In this document: piece by piece, positions 8,227 through 16,939 of the stretch
Position numbering within the stretch: the first letter of the stretch is position 1
Layout: each line of letters starts with the position of its first letter
DNA from: Streptomyces roseirectus
GTDB taxonomy: Bacteria; Actinomycetota; Actinomycetes; Streptomycetales; Streptomycetaceae
Length of the DNA stretch: 64,000 bases
Direction of reading: 5' to 3'
Assembly (NCBI RefSeq): GCF_014489635.1
Contig: NZ_CP060828.1
Coordinates: 1,984,001-2,048,000 of the forward strand
Made by a program: the position numbers and the translations under genes
The notes under the pieces: model-generated
Told to the model about the DNA's origin: nothing
Seen by the model: the letters and a program-made list of their open reading frames with translations, nothing else
Database searches by the model: none

Positions 8227-8793
8227 ATGACCACCACGGACAAGCCCGACACCCGGGACCGCCTCCTGGCCGCCGCCGCCGACCTCTCCTACCGACAGGG
8301 CGTCGGGATCGGCGTGGAAGCCCTCTGCAAGGCCGCGGGTGTGTCCAAGCGCTCCATGTACCAACTCTTCGCCAGCAAGGACGAGTTGCTGGCGGCGAGC
8401 CTTCAGTCGAGGGCAGCGGCCTACACAGCCCACCTCCTGCCCCCGGCGGACACCGAGGACACCCCGCGCGACCGCATCCTCCACATCTTCACCCAGGTAC
8501 AGACCCACGCCTCCGCCCCCGACTACAAGGGCTGCCCCTTCCTCGCCGTCCAGGTCGAACTCAAATCCGCCGACCACCCCGCGAGCAAGGTCGCCCACAC
8601 CGTCAAGGAAAACCTCCGGAAGTACTTCAGGGCCGAGGCGCAAAAAGGCGGAGCCCCGGACCCCGACCTCCTCTCCCGCCAGCTCATCCTGATCTTCGAC
8701 GGCGCGAGCGCGAGGGCGGGAATCGGCGCGGACGATCTGACGGGCCTCCTCCACCCCCTGGTGGAAACGCTGCTGGAGAAGGCGGGCCTGTGA
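8227..8793 (+). CDS. TetR/AcrR-family transcriptional regulator
   Basis: 188 residues. The N-terminal HTH is clear: DRLLAAAADLSYRQGVGIGV, then EALCKAAGVSKRSMYQLFASKDELLAA (residues ~10-55). The C-terminal ligand domain has the GCPFLAVQVELKSADHPA segment seen in a common TetR subgroup with small-molecule ligands. It is divergent from the GH43 remnant and ends at a repeat element facing the xdhC gene. Target and ligand are unknown; TetR proteins usually repress themselves and the divergent neighbour. Confidence 0.92.
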   Translation: MTTTDKPDTRDRLLAAAADLSYRQGVGIGVEALCKAAGVSKRSMYQLFASKDELLAASLQSRAAAYTAHLLPPADTEDTPRDRILHIFTQVQTHASAPDYKGCPFLAVQVELKSADHPASKVAHTVKENLRKYFRAEAQKGGAPDPDLLSRQLILIFDGASARAGIGADDLTGLLHPLVETLLEKAGL

Positions 8794-8826
8794 GGCTGCG
8801 CCGCGTTCAGGTGCGGGAGCGTCGTG

Positions 8827-8997
8827 GCTGATCGCGCAGTTCCCCGCGCCCCTAAAAAGGCGGGCTGCTGTGGTCTTTTGTCTGCGGAAGGAAGCGCGGG
8901 GCCCTGCCGACATACGGCTCACCGACTTCAGGGGCGCGGGGCTGTATTCGATATGCGGCTCCGCCGCGTGGGCGCGACCAGCCACAACAGACCCGCA
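8827..8997. repeat. Dispersed Streptomyces-type intergenic inverted repeat, copy 1
   Basis: This segment begins with the same 21-bp arm (cgcgcagttccccgcgcccc plus t, 8833-8853) seen at 16814-16834. It ends with a diverged partner arm (aggggcgcgggg at about 8930-8941) followed by the shared gcgaccagccaca. Both copies lie between convergent genes, here tetR and xdhC, so a bidirectional terminator role is likely. In this copy the right arm has decayed and the loop is longer. Confidence 0.7.
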
Positions 8998-9007
8998 GCC
9001 GCCGAAC

Positions 9008-10141
9008 TCAGCGCATGACCCGAGCTCTTGGGCGAACCGGCACCCCCGACGGAGGCTCATGGTGGATGGGCGTGTGAGCCCCGGTAAGTGACACCCCGCT
9101 CCCGCCCCTGCGTTCCGCGATGATCTCCGCGGCGATGGAGAGGGCCGTCTCCTCGGGGGTACGCGCGCCGAGGTCGAGCCCGATCGGGGAGTGGAGGCGG
9201 GACAACTCCGGTTCGGTCACGCCGACTTCACGGAGGCGGGTCAACCGGTCGAGGTGGGTCCGGCGGGAGCCCATCGCCCCGACGTACCCGACAGGCAACC
9301 GCAGGGCGAGCCGAAGCAACGGCACGTCGAACTTCGCGTCGTGCGTGAGAACGCACAGGACAGTCCGGCCGTCCACCTCGGTGCGGGCCAGGTACTCGTG
9401 GGGCCAGGAGACAACGACCTCGTCGGCTTCCGGGAAGCGTTCCCGCGTCGTGAAGACGGGCCGCGCGTCGCACACCGTGACGTGGTACCCGAGGAACTTC
9501 CCGACCCGCACGAGCGCCGACGCGAAGTCGATCGCCCCGAACACGATCATCCGGGGCGCCGGCACGGACGACTCGACCAGCAACGTCAACGGCACAGCGC
9601 ACCGCAACACCTCCAGCGTCCCGGTCCGCCCGGCATCGAGAAACGCCCGCACCTCGGCGACGACCGCCCGGTCAAGCGCGCCCCCAGCGGCACCGAGAGA
9701 CCCCTCCCAGCCCCCGTCCCCGCGCACCACCAGCGCCCGCCCCACCACCTCGGACGGCCCCCGCACCACCCGCGCCAGCGCCAAACACTCCCCCGCAGCC
9801 ACCGCCCGCACCGCCCCCACCTCGACCCCCCGCACCGGCGTCACCAGCACATCGATGACACCCCCGCAGGTCAGCCCCACGGCGAACGCGTCGTCGTCGC
9901 TGTACCCGAACCGCTCGACAACCGCCGAACCACTGCGCAGCGCCTCCCGGCACAGCTCGTACACGGCCCCCTCGACGCACCCCCCGGACACGGACCCGAC
10001 AGCGACCCCGTCGGCGTCGACGGCGAGCGCGGCGCCCGGCATCCGGGGCGCGCTCCCGCTGACGGCGACGACGGTCGCGACGGCGAAGTCCCGCCCCTCC
10101 TCCGCCCAGCGGCTCAGCTCCCCGGCGATGTCGAGCATCAC
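9008..10141 (-). CDS. xdhC: XdhC/CoxI-family molybdenum cofactor maturation protein
   Basis: 377 residues. The N-terminal XdhC_CoxI domain includes VATVVAVSGSAPRMPGAALA and SVSGGCVEGAVYE. The middle has LTCGGVIDVLVTPV with the conserved Cys-Gly-Gly. The C-terminal Rossmann domain begins at MIVFGAIDFASALVRVGKFL and includes YVGAMGSRRTHLDRL and LDLGARTPEETALSIAAEI. XdhC proteins bind sulfurated molybdenum cofactor and insert it into xanthine dehydrogenase-type enzymes. The ATG at 10141 overlaps the stop of the molybdenum subunit by 4 bp, so this is the last gene of the operon. A His/Pro-rich tail of ~20 residues follows the domain. Confidence 0.92.
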   Translation of the reverse strand: MMLDIAGELSRWAEEGRDFAVATVVAVSGSAPRMPGAALAVDADGVAVGSVSGGCVEGAVYELCREALRSGSAVVERFGYSDDDAFAVGLTCGGVIDVLVTPVRGVEVGAVRAVAAGECLALARVVRGPSEVVGRALVVRGDGGWEGSLGAAGGALDRAVVAEVRAFLDAGRTGTLEVLRCAVPLTLLVESSVPAPRMIVFGAIDFASALVRVGKFLGYHVTVCDARPVFTTRERFPEADEVVVSWPHEYLARTEVDGRTVLCVLTHDAKFDVPLLRLALRLPVGYVGAMGSRRTHLDRLTRLREVGVTEPELSRLHSPIGLDLGARTPEETALSIAAEIIAERRGGSGVSLTGAHTPIHHEPPSGVPVRPRARVMR

Positions 10142-12519
10142 GCCGTCCCGGTGAGGTGTTCCGGCCGGACCGGCGTCCGGTTCAGCTCAAGCCCCGTGGC
10201 CGCGCGCACGGCCGCGAGGACGGCGGGCGTCGAGGACAGGGTCGGCGCCTCCCCCACCCCCCGCAGCCCGTACGGCGCGTGCTCGTCGGCGAGTTCGAGC
10301 ACGTCGACGGGGATGGTCGGGGTGTCGAGGATCGTCGGGATCAGGTAGTCCGTGAAGGAGGGGTTGCGCACCTTCGCCGTCACGGGGTCGACGACGATCT
10401 CCTCCATGACGGCGATCCCGAGCCCCTGCGCGGTACCGCCCTGGATCTGCCCGACGACGGACAGCGGGTTGAGCGCCTTGCCCACGTCCTGCGCGCAGGC
10501 CAGCTCGATCACCTTGACGAGCCCCAGCTCGGTGTCGACCTCGACGACGGCCCGGTGCGCGGCGAAGCTGTACTGGACGTGCCCGTCGCCCTGCCCGGTG
10601 CGCAGGTCGAACGGGACGGTGGGCCGGTGGCGCCACTCCCGTTCCAGTTCGACGGCCTCGTCCCCGAGGACGTCGACGAGGTCGGCCAGCACCTCGCCGC
10701 CGTCGGTGACGACCTTGCCCCCTTCGAGCAGCAGCTCGGCGTGGGCCCAGGCGGGGTGGTACGACCCGAACCTGCGCCGCCCGAGCTCCAGCACCCGTTC
10801 CCTGACCAACTCGCAGGCGTGCTTGATCGCCCCGCCGGTGACGTACGTCTGCCGGGACGCGGACGTCGAACCGGCGCTGCCGACCCTCGTGTCGGCGGGA
10901 TGGATGGTCACCTGCGAGACGCCCAGCTCGGTCCGGGCGATCTGCGCATGTACAGTCACCCCGCCCTGCCCGACCTCGGCCATGGCGGTGTGGACGAGGG
11001 CGACCGCCTCTCCCCCTACGACTTCGAGGCGGACACGAGCGGTTGAGTAGTCGTCAAAACCCTCCGAGAACCCGACGTTCTTGATGCCGACCGCGTACCC
11101 GACCCCGCGCACGACCCCTTCGCCGTGCGTCGTGTTGGACAGTCCGCCGGGCAGCTGCCGTACGTCGACGCCCTCGCTGCTCTCCCACTGCCGCTCCGGC
11201 GGCATCGGCAACGCCTTGACACGGCGCAGGAGTTCGGCGACCGGCGCCGGGGAGTCGACGACCTGCCCGGTGGGCAGCCGCGAGCCCTGTTCCATCGCGT
11301 TGAGGCGCCGGAACTCGACGGGGTCCATGCCGAGTTCGGCGGCGACCTTGTCCATCTGGGCCTCGTACGCGAAGCACGCCTGCACCGCCCCGAAGCCGCG
11401 CATCGCGCCGCAGGGCGGGTTGTTGGTGTAGAGGGCGAGCGCTTCGATCTCGACGTCGTCGACGACGTAGGGCCCGACCCCGAGGGAGGCCGCGTTGCCG
11501 ACGACGGCGGGGCTCGCGGAGGCGTACGCGCCGCCGTCGAGGACGATCCGGGCCCTGACGTGGGTGAGCTTGCCGTCGCGGGTCGCGCCGTGTTCGTACG
11601 TCAGCCGCGCGGGGTGGCGGTGGACGTGCCCGAAGAAGGACTCGAAGCGGTTGTAGACCATCTTGACCGGCTTGCCGGTGCGCAGGGCGAGCAGGCAGGC
11701 GTGGATCTGCATCGACAGGTCCTCGCGCCCGCCGAAGGCGCCGCCGACGCCCGCGAGGGTCATCCGGACCTTCTCCGGCGGCAGCCCGAGGACGGGCGCC
11801 ATCTGGCGGAGGTCGGAGTGGAGCCACTGGGTGGCGATGTAGAGGTGGACGCCGCCGTCCTCCTCGGGCACGGCGAGCCCGGACTCGGGGCCGAGGAACG
11901 CCTGGTCCTGCATGCCGAAGACGTACTCGCCGGTGACGACGACGTCGGCCCGCCGGGCGGCCTCGGCGGCGTCGCCCCGGACGATCGGCTGCCGGTGCAG
12001 CACGTTCGGATGAGGTACGTGTCCGGCGTGGTGGTCCGTACGGTTCTCGTGCACCAGCACCGCGTCCGGCGCGGTCGCGGACGACTCGTCGGTGACGACG
12101 GGGAGTTCGCGGTACTCGACGCGGATCTTCGCGGCGGCGCGGCGCGCGGTCTCGGGGTGGTCGGCGGCGACGAGGGCGACGGGTTCGCCGTGGTGGCGGA
12201 CCTTGCCGTGGGCGAGGACGGGGGTGTCCTGGACCTCCAGGCCGTAGTGGCGGACGTCGGTGGGCAGGTCGTCGTAGGTCAGGACGGCGTGCACGCCGGG
12301 CAGGGCCAGCGCTTCGGAGACGTCGAGGGAGACGATGTCCGCGTGGGCCACCGGGGAGCGCAGGAGCTGGCCCCAGAGCATGTCCTCGTGCCACATGTCC
12401 GAGGAGTAGGCGAACTCGCCGGTGACCTTGAGGGTGCCGTCCGGGCGGAGGGTCGATTCGCCGACGCCGCCCTTGGTGGGGGTGCCCTGGGTGAGTCCGG
12501 CGGGGGTCGTGCGGGGCAT
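10138..12519 (-). CDS. Xanthine dehydrogenase-family molybdopterin-binding (large) subunit
   Basis: 793 residues. ATG 12519 has GGGAG 7 nt upstream. A GTG at 12525 that overlaps the previous stop is an alternative. The a/b hammerhead domain (GESTLRPDGTLKVTGEFAYSSD) is followed by the molybdopterin-binding region. Typical landmarks are DQAFLGPESGLAV, GGAFGGREDLSMQIHACLLA, CGAMRGFGAVQACFAYEAQMD, AEVGQGGVTVHAQIA and the C-terminal LRGVGEAPTLSSTPAVLAAV, whose Glu corresponds to the catalytic Glu of this family. With the FAD and iron-sulfur subunits it should form a cytoplasmic hydroxylase of purines or other N-heterocycles. A PucR regulator alongside supports purine catabolism. Confidence 0.93.
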   Translation of the reverse strand: MPRTTPAGLTQGTPTKGGVGESTLRPDGTLKVTGEFAYSSDMWHEDMLWGQLLRSPVAHADIVSLDVSEALALPGVHAVLTYDDLPTDVRHYGLEVQDTPVLAHGKVRHHGEPVALVAADHPETARRAAAKIRVEYRELPVVTDESSATAPDAVLVHENRTDHHAGHVPHPNVLHRQPIVRGDAAEAARRADVVVTGEYVFGMQDQAFLGPESGLAVPEEDGGVHLYIATQWLHSDLRQMAPVLGLPPEKVRMTLAGVGGAFGGREDLSMQIHACLLALRTGKPVKMVYNRFESFFGHVHRHPARLTYEHGATRDGKLTHVRARIVLDGGAYASASPAVVGNAASLGVGPYVVDDVEIEALALYTNNPPCGAMRGFGAVQACFAYEAQMDKVAAELGMDPVEFRRLNAMEQGSRLPTGQVVDSPAPVAELLRRVKALPMPPERQWESSEGVDVRQLPGGLSNTTHGEGVVRGVGYAVGIKNVGFSEGFDDYSTARVRLEVVGGEAVALVHTAMAEVGQGGVTVHAQIARTELGVSQVTIHPADTRVGSAGSTSASRQTYVTGGAIKHACELVRERVLELGRRRFGSYHPAWAHAELLLEGGKVVTDGGEVLADLVDVLGDEAVELEREWRHRPTVPFDLRTGQGDGHVQYSFAAHRAVVEVDTELGLVKVIELACAQDVGKALNPLSVVGQIQGGTAQGLGIAVMEEIVVDPVTAKVRNPSFTDYLIPTILDTPTIPVDVLELADEHAPYGLRGVGEAPTLSSTPAVLAAVRAATGLELNRTPVRPEHLTGTA

Positions 12520-12521
12520 GG

Positions 12522-12992
12522 TCACTCTCCCTGCCGGGCCGCCGCGAGGCGTACGGCGTCCATGATCTTCTCGTAGCCGGTGCAGCGGCACAGGTTGCCG
12601 GACAGCGCCTCGCGGATGTCGGCGTCGGAGGGGCTGGGGTTGTGCTGGAGCATCTCGTCGGCGGCGACCAGGAGCCCCGGCGTGCAGAAGCCGCACTGGA
12701 CGGCGCCGGCGTCGATGAACGCCTGCTGGATCGGGGCGAGTTCACCCTCGCGGGAGGCGAGTCCTTCGACGGTGACGACGTCCCGGCCCTCGGCCTGTCC
12801 CGCCGCGACCAGACAGGCGCAGACGGGGACGCCGTCGAGGCGGACCGTGCAGGATCCGCACTCGCCCTGTTCGCAGGCGTTCTTGGAGCCCGGCAGTCCG
12901 AGCCGTTCACGCAGGACGTAGAGCAGGGACTCGCCCTCCCAGACGTCGTCGGCCTGCTGCGGCCGTCCGTTGACGGTGAGGTTGACGCGCAT
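12522..12992 (-). CDS. Xanthine dehydrogenase-family [2Fe-2S] subunit
   Basis: 156 residues with two [2Fe-2S] clusters. The plant-ferredoxin-type cluster uses the Cys of GSKNACEQGECGSCTVRLDG plus the Cys in VPVCACLVAA. The C-terminal helical cluster domain has QCGFCTPG and NLCRCTGYEKI. The ATG shares one base with the stop of the FAD subunit (TGATG), and the stop overlaps a possible GTG of the large subunit, so the operon is tightly coupled. Role: electron transfer from the molybdenum site to FAD. Confidence 0.95.
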   Translation of the reverse strand: MRVNLTVNGRPQQADDVWEGESLLYVLRERLGLPGSKNACEQGECGSCTVRLDGVPVCACLVAAGQAEGRDVVTVEGLASREGELAPIQQAFIDAGAVQCGFCTPGLLVAADEMLQHNPSPSDADIREALSGNLCRCTGYEKIMDAVRLAAARQGE

Positions 12993-13879
12993 CACGCGAC
13001 GCCCCCTTTCCGAAGAGAGGCCCGGTACGACTCCCAGGTCCAGGTCAGTGTGCGGCGGGCGAGGATGCCGACCGCGTGGCGGCGGTAGCTCGCGGTGCCG
13101 CGTACGTCGTCGATGGGGTTGCAGGCGGCGGCGCAGAGGTTCGCGAACTCCTTGGCCAGCGAGGGGGTGACGATCCGGCCGTCGTCCCAGAGGCCGTGCT
13201 CGTCCAGTGCGGCGGCGAGGAATTCCTCGGCGGCCTTGGCCCGGACGGGGGTCGGGGCGGCGGAGCCGATGCCGGTGCGCACGGTCCGGGTCTCGGGGTG
13301 CAGGGCGAGGCCGAAGGCGCAGACGGCGATGACCATCGCGTTGCGGGTGCCGACCTTGGCGTACTGCTGGGGGCCGTCCGCCTTCTTGACGTGCACGGCG
13401 CGGATCAGTTCGTCGGGGGCGAGGGCGTTGCGTTTGACGCCGGTGTAGAAGTCGTCGATGGGGATGCGGCGGCTGCCGCGCACCGACTCGACCTCGACCT
13501 CGGCTCCGGCGGCGAGGAGCGCGGGGTGGGCGTCCCCGGCCGGGGAGGCGGTGCCGAGGTTGCCGCCGACGCCACCCCGGTTGCGGATCTGCGGGGAGGC
13601 GACGGTGTGCGCGGCCAGGGCGAGGCCGGGCAGTTCGGTGCGCAGGTGCTCCATGATCCGCGTGTAGGGGACGGAGGCGCCGAGCCGTACGGAGTCCTCG
13701 CCGGTCTCCCACTCGTACAGGTCGCCGATGCGGGTCAGATCGAGCAGGTGTGTGGGGCGGCGGTGGTCGAAGTTGATCTCGACCATCACGTCGGTGCCGC
13801 CCGCGATGGGTACGGCGGTGGGGTGCTCGGCCTTCGCGGCAAGCGCCTCATCCCAGCCGGCGGGGCGAAGGAAGTCCAT
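12992..13879 (-). CDS. Xanthine dehydrogenase-family FAD-binding subunit
   Basis: 295 residues, CO-dehydrogenase flavoprotein (CoxM-like) fold. The FAD-binding N-terminus contains VPIAGGTDVMVEINFD and the second FAD motif TVASPQIRNRGGVGGNLGTASPAGD. The C-terminal CO_deh_flav_C domain has KVGTRNAMVIAVCAFG. First gene of the four-gene operon. Its promoter should lie in the 260-bp region shared with the divergent pucR-type gene. Confidence 0.94.
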   Translation of the reverse strand: MDFLRPAGWDEALAAKAEHPTAVPIAGGTDVMVEINFDHRRPTHLLDLTRIGDLYEWETGEDSVRLGASVPYTRIMEHLRTELPGLALAAHTVASPQIRNRGGVGGNLGTASPAGDAHPALLAAGAEVEVESVRGSRRIPIDDFYTGVKRNALAPDELIRAVHVKKADGPQQYAKVGTRNAMVIAVCAFGLALHPETRTVRTGIGSAAPTPVRAKAAEEFLAAALDEHGLWDDGRIVTPSLAKEFANLCAAACNPIDDVRGTASYRRHAVGILARRTLTWTWESYRASLRKGGVA

Positions 13880-14062
13880 GACCGGGTCTCCCGTCCGGAT
13901 CTTGCCGTGTTCAGGTGTTGTTCACGGGGTTCACGGCCAGTACACAAGCCGCCGCTCCGGCCGGGTCAGTCACCGAATCTCCGAAGGAGTTGGCTGGTCG
14001 CAGCGGTCATCTTGTAGATTCGTATGAACAGAAGACCACAGAAACCTCCCTGACTTCCCGCT

Positions 14063-14082
14063 GAAACACGGGGAAACACGGG
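14063..14082. promoter_or_regulatory. Tandem decamer in the xdh/pucR divergent promoter region
   Basis: The decamer gaaacacggg is repeated head to tail at 14063-14072 and 14073-14082. The same region holds two copies of a gtagatt(t)cg motif (about 14033 and 14104). These direct repeats lie between the divergent xdh operon and the PucR gene and are candidate PucR binding elements; this is inference. Confidence 0.35.
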
Positions 14083-14139
14083 AAGCGATTCCCGACCTCC
14101 ATCGTAGATTTCGAGACACGGAAACGGCGGCGACGAACC

Positions 14140-15867
14140 ATGCGGCTGCGCGCACTGCTGGACACCGACGCGCTGGGCCTCAGGCTGCTCGGCGGCGGGG
14201 ACGAACTGGAACGAACCGTGCGCGGGGTCATGACGACCGACCTGCGCGACCCGAGCCGCTACCTCTCCGGCGGCGAACTGGTCCTCTCGGGGCTCGCCTG
14301 GCGCCGGGACGCCGCCGACTCGGAGCCGTTCGTCCGGCATCTCGTGCAGGCCGGGGTCGTCGCGCTCGCGGCGGGCACCGCCGAGTTCGGGGAGGTGCCG
14401 GAGGACCTGGTCGTGGCGTGCGCGAAGCACCGGCTGCCGCTGCTCCGGGTCGACGAGTCGGTGTCGTTCGCGGCGGTCACCGAGCACGTCGTGCGGCAGG
14501 TGTCGGGCGAGCGCGCCGGGGACCTCGCGGCGGTCGTCGACCGGCACCGGCGGATGATGACGGCCGGTCCCGCGGGCGGGGGCCCCGAGGTCGTCCTCGA
14601 CCTGCTCGGCTCCGACCTGGACCTGCGGGCGTGGGTGCTGTCGCCGACCGGGCGGCTCGTCTCGGGCGCCAAGGGGGCCCCGCTGCCGCAGGAGGCGCGC
14701 ACCCGGCTCGCGGCCGAACACCTCGCGGCGGCGCGCACCGGCCGGCGCGGGCCGCAGCGCGTGCAGGTCGGCGCGGTGACGTACTCCCTGTTCCCCGTCC
14801 GGGGCGGCGGGCGGCCCGCGCAGTCGCCGCGCGCGATCCGGGAGACGGCCCTCGCGGACTGGCTGCTGGCCGTCGAGGCGGACGCCGGGGACTGGCCCGA
14901 CGAGCGCATGGACCTCCTGCACGGCGTCACCCAGCTGATCGCCGTCGAACGCGACCGCCGCGACGCGGCCCGCACGGTACGGCGCCGGCTCGCCCAGGAA
15001 CTCCTCGAACTCGTCCAGACGGGCGCGGCCCCGCCGGAGATCGCCGCCCGCCTGCGGGTGGCGGCCCCCGTGCTGCTGCCGGGGGTGGGGGCCGCGCCGC
15101 ACTGGCAGGTGGTGGTGGCCCGCGTGGAGTGGGCGGACCCGGGTGCGGGACGCGCGCCGGGCTCCGAGGCCGGTGCCGGGCGCGGCGAGTGGGGTGACGG
15201 GGACGGCGGGACCGGCGCCGTCGCGCAGGCCCTGCTGGAGGAGATCCTGGTCGGCCGGTTCACGGCCGGAGTCGAGCCCGCCGAGCGGATCGCCGTCGCG
15301 CACACCGGCGAGGAGGCGGTCGCGCTGGTGCCGCTGCCGTCGGTGTCGAGCGAGCACGACGGCTCGGAGGCCGGTGTCCTCGCGGACGCCCTCCTGGACG
15401 CCGTGCGCGAGCCGCTGGCCACCGGGCTCGACGGGGAGGGGCGGCTCACGCTGGGCGTCAGCGCGGCCGTCCACTCGGCGGAGGGGCTGCGCGGGGCGCT
15501 GGAGGAGGCGCGGCACGCCCGCCGGGTCGCGGCGGCGCGTCCGGGTCCGGTGTCGGCGGCCGGACACCAGGAGCTGGCCTCGCACGTCCTGCTGCTGCCG
15601 TTCGTCCCGGACGACGTGCGCCGCGCGTTCACCGCCCGGCTGCTGGACCCGCTGCGCGAGTACGACCGGCGCCACCGCGCCGAGCTGATCCCGACGCTGG
15701 AGGCGTTCCTCGACTGCGACGGCTCCTGGACGCGGTGCGCGTCCCGGCTCCACCTGCACGTCAACACACTGCGCTACCGGGTGGGCAGGATCGAGCAGTT
15801 GACGGGTCGTGACCTCGCGAAGCTGGAGGACAAGCTCGACTTCTTCCTGGCGCTGCGCATGAACTGA
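14140..15867 (+). CDS. PucR-family transcriptional regulator
   Basis: 575 residues. The N-terminal PucR domain (about 1-130) has RGVMTTDLRDPSRYLSGGEL and ends near LPLLRVDESVSFAAVTEHVV. A central GGDEF-like/CdaR region carries an Ala/Gly-rich insertion with PGAGRAPGSEAGAGRGE. The C-terminal PucR HTH is CDGSWTRCASRLHLHVNTLRYRVGRIEQLTGRDL. In Bacillus PucR activates purine (urate) degradation genes, and here it is divergent from a xanthine dehydrogenase operon, so it probably controls purine use. A GACGAACC upstream of the ATG is only a weak RBS. Confidence 0.93.
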   Translation: MRLRALLDTDALGLRLLGGGDELERTVRGVMTTDLRDPSRYLSGGELVLSGLAWRRDAADSEPFVRHLVQAGVVALAAGTAEFGEVPEDLVVACAKHRLPLLRVDESVSFAAVTEHVVRQVSGERAGDLAAVVDRHRRMMTAGPAGGGPEVVLDLLGSDLDLRAWVLSPTGRLVSGAKGAPLPQEARTRLAAEHLAAARTGRRGPQRVQVGAVTYSLFPVRGGGRPAQSPRAIRETALADWLLAVEADAGDWPDERMDLLHGVTQLIAVERDRRDAARTVRRRLAQELLELVQTGAAPPEIAARLRVAAPVLLPGVGAAPHWQVVVARVEWADPGAGRAPGSEAGAGRGEWGDGDGGTGAVAQALLEEILVGRFTAGVEPAERIAVAHTGEEAVALVPLPSVSSEHDGSEAGVLADALLDAVREPLATGLDGEGRLTLGVSAAVHSAEGLRGALEEARHARRVAAARPGPVSAAGHQELASHVLLLPFVPDDVRRAFTARLLDPLREYDRRHRAELIPTLEAFLDCDGSWTRCASRLHLHVNTLRYRVGRIEQLTGRDLAKLEDKLDFFLALRMN

Positions 15868-16012
15868 CGCACGGCCGTCCAAACCCCGGCGCACCGACTT
15901 CCCCCGACTTTGTGAAATCCTTCACCCGCCCCCTTGGCCCCGTGCCAGGATCCGTGCTGAGATGCGGCCACCACTCACTCAACAGCTCGATGGCGTGCTC
16001 GGGGAGGGCAAC

Positions 16013-16786
16013 GTGGCGCACACCGCCATGTCTGGTTACGGAACGACTCCTGGTGACGATCCCCTCCAGACCGCGGTGTGGCGGCTGCGGTCGCGCGCCT
16101 GCTGGGCCGACGCGGTGGCACTGCTGCCTCCCGATACGCCGTCCGGCTCGCTCCAGCGGGCCTCGCTCCTGGTCGAGCGGTGCCTCTACACGGAGCAGGG
16201 GTGGGCCGACGCGGAGGACGCGCTGCGGGCCGCCGAAGCGCTCGCCCACACGGACGCCGAGCGGGGCGCCGCCGCTTGTGAACGCGGGTACTTGGCCTAC
16301 GCGTCCACGATCCACGGGGTGCGTGACCGCACGGACGAGGCGCGGGCCGCGCTCGGGCGCACCGCCGCGCTCGTCCCTCCGGGGAGTGCGCTGCGGGGGC
16401 TGCTCGACTACCGGCGCGGGCTGCTCGCCGAGAACCTGTCCCGCTCGCCGCAGTCCGCGCGGGCCGCGTACCGCCGGGCCCATGCGGCGGCCTCGGACGC
16501 GTCCGACACCCTTCTCCTGTCGTCCACGTGGCGCCATCTCGCCGGACTCGCCCTCCGCGAGGGCGAGTTGGCCGAGGCGCGGCACGGCTTCGCCGAATCC
16601 CTGCGGCTGCGGGAGGAGTTGGGGTACCTGGTGGGGACCGCCCCCGCGCTGGCCTCGCTGGCCGACGCGGAGACCGAGCCGGAGGCGTCACGGCTGCGGG
16701 AGGAGGCGCGGCGGTTGTTCCAGCTCCTGGGGGGCGTACCGACGTGGCTGGCCCGGCAGTTGGGGGCGGTGAAGGACGCGTCGTAG
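16013..16786 (+). CDS. TPR-like helical repeat protein
   Basis: 257 residues if translation starts at GTG 16013, which has GGGGAGGG 4 nt upstream. An in-frame ATG at 15962 would add 17 residues. The protein is all helical, with Ala-rich helix pairs spaced like tetratricopeptide repeats: ASLLVERCLYTEQGWADAE, ERGAAACERGYLAYASTIHG, GLLDYRRGLLAENLSRSPQS, and a stretch reading LAGLALREGELAEARHGFAE then SLRLREELGY. No enzymatic motif or membrane segment is seen. TPR proteins usually serve protein-protein contact; the partner is unknown. Confidence 0.75.
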   Translation: MAHTAMSGYGTTPGDDPLQTAVWRLRSRACWADAVALLPPDTPSGSLQRASLLVERCLYTEQGWADAEDALRAAEALAHTDAERGAAACERGYLAYASTIHGVRDRTDEARAALGRTAALVPPGSALRGLLDYRRGLLAENLSRSPQSARAAYRRAHAAASDASDTLLLSSTWRHLAGLALREGELAEARHGFAESLRLREELGYLVGTAPALASLADAETEPEASRLREEARRLFQLLGGVPTWLARQLGAVKDAS

Positions 16787-16807
16787 GTCGGGTGCGGGCG
16801 GGTGGGG

Positions 16808-16912
16808 GCCGATCGCGCAGTTCCCCGCGCCCCTAAAAGCAAAAGACGGCGGGGTGCCCCGGCGTTTTCAGGGGCGCGGGGAACTGCGCGACCAGCCACA
16901 TCCAACCCGCAC
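16808..16912. repeat. Dispersed Streptomyces-type intergenic inverted repeat, copy 2 (likely bidirectional terminator)
   Basis: Perfect 21-bp arms face each other at 16814-16834 and 16870-16890. The loop itself can pair further (aaaa-gacg with cgtttt near its edges). The element sits between the convergent TPR and GntR genes, and its left arm is identical to that of the element at 8827-8997. The position and the strong hairpin fit a transcription terminator working for both genes. Confidence 0.75.
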
Positions 16913-16939
16913 CCGGCACACCACCGAACCCCCTCCCCC

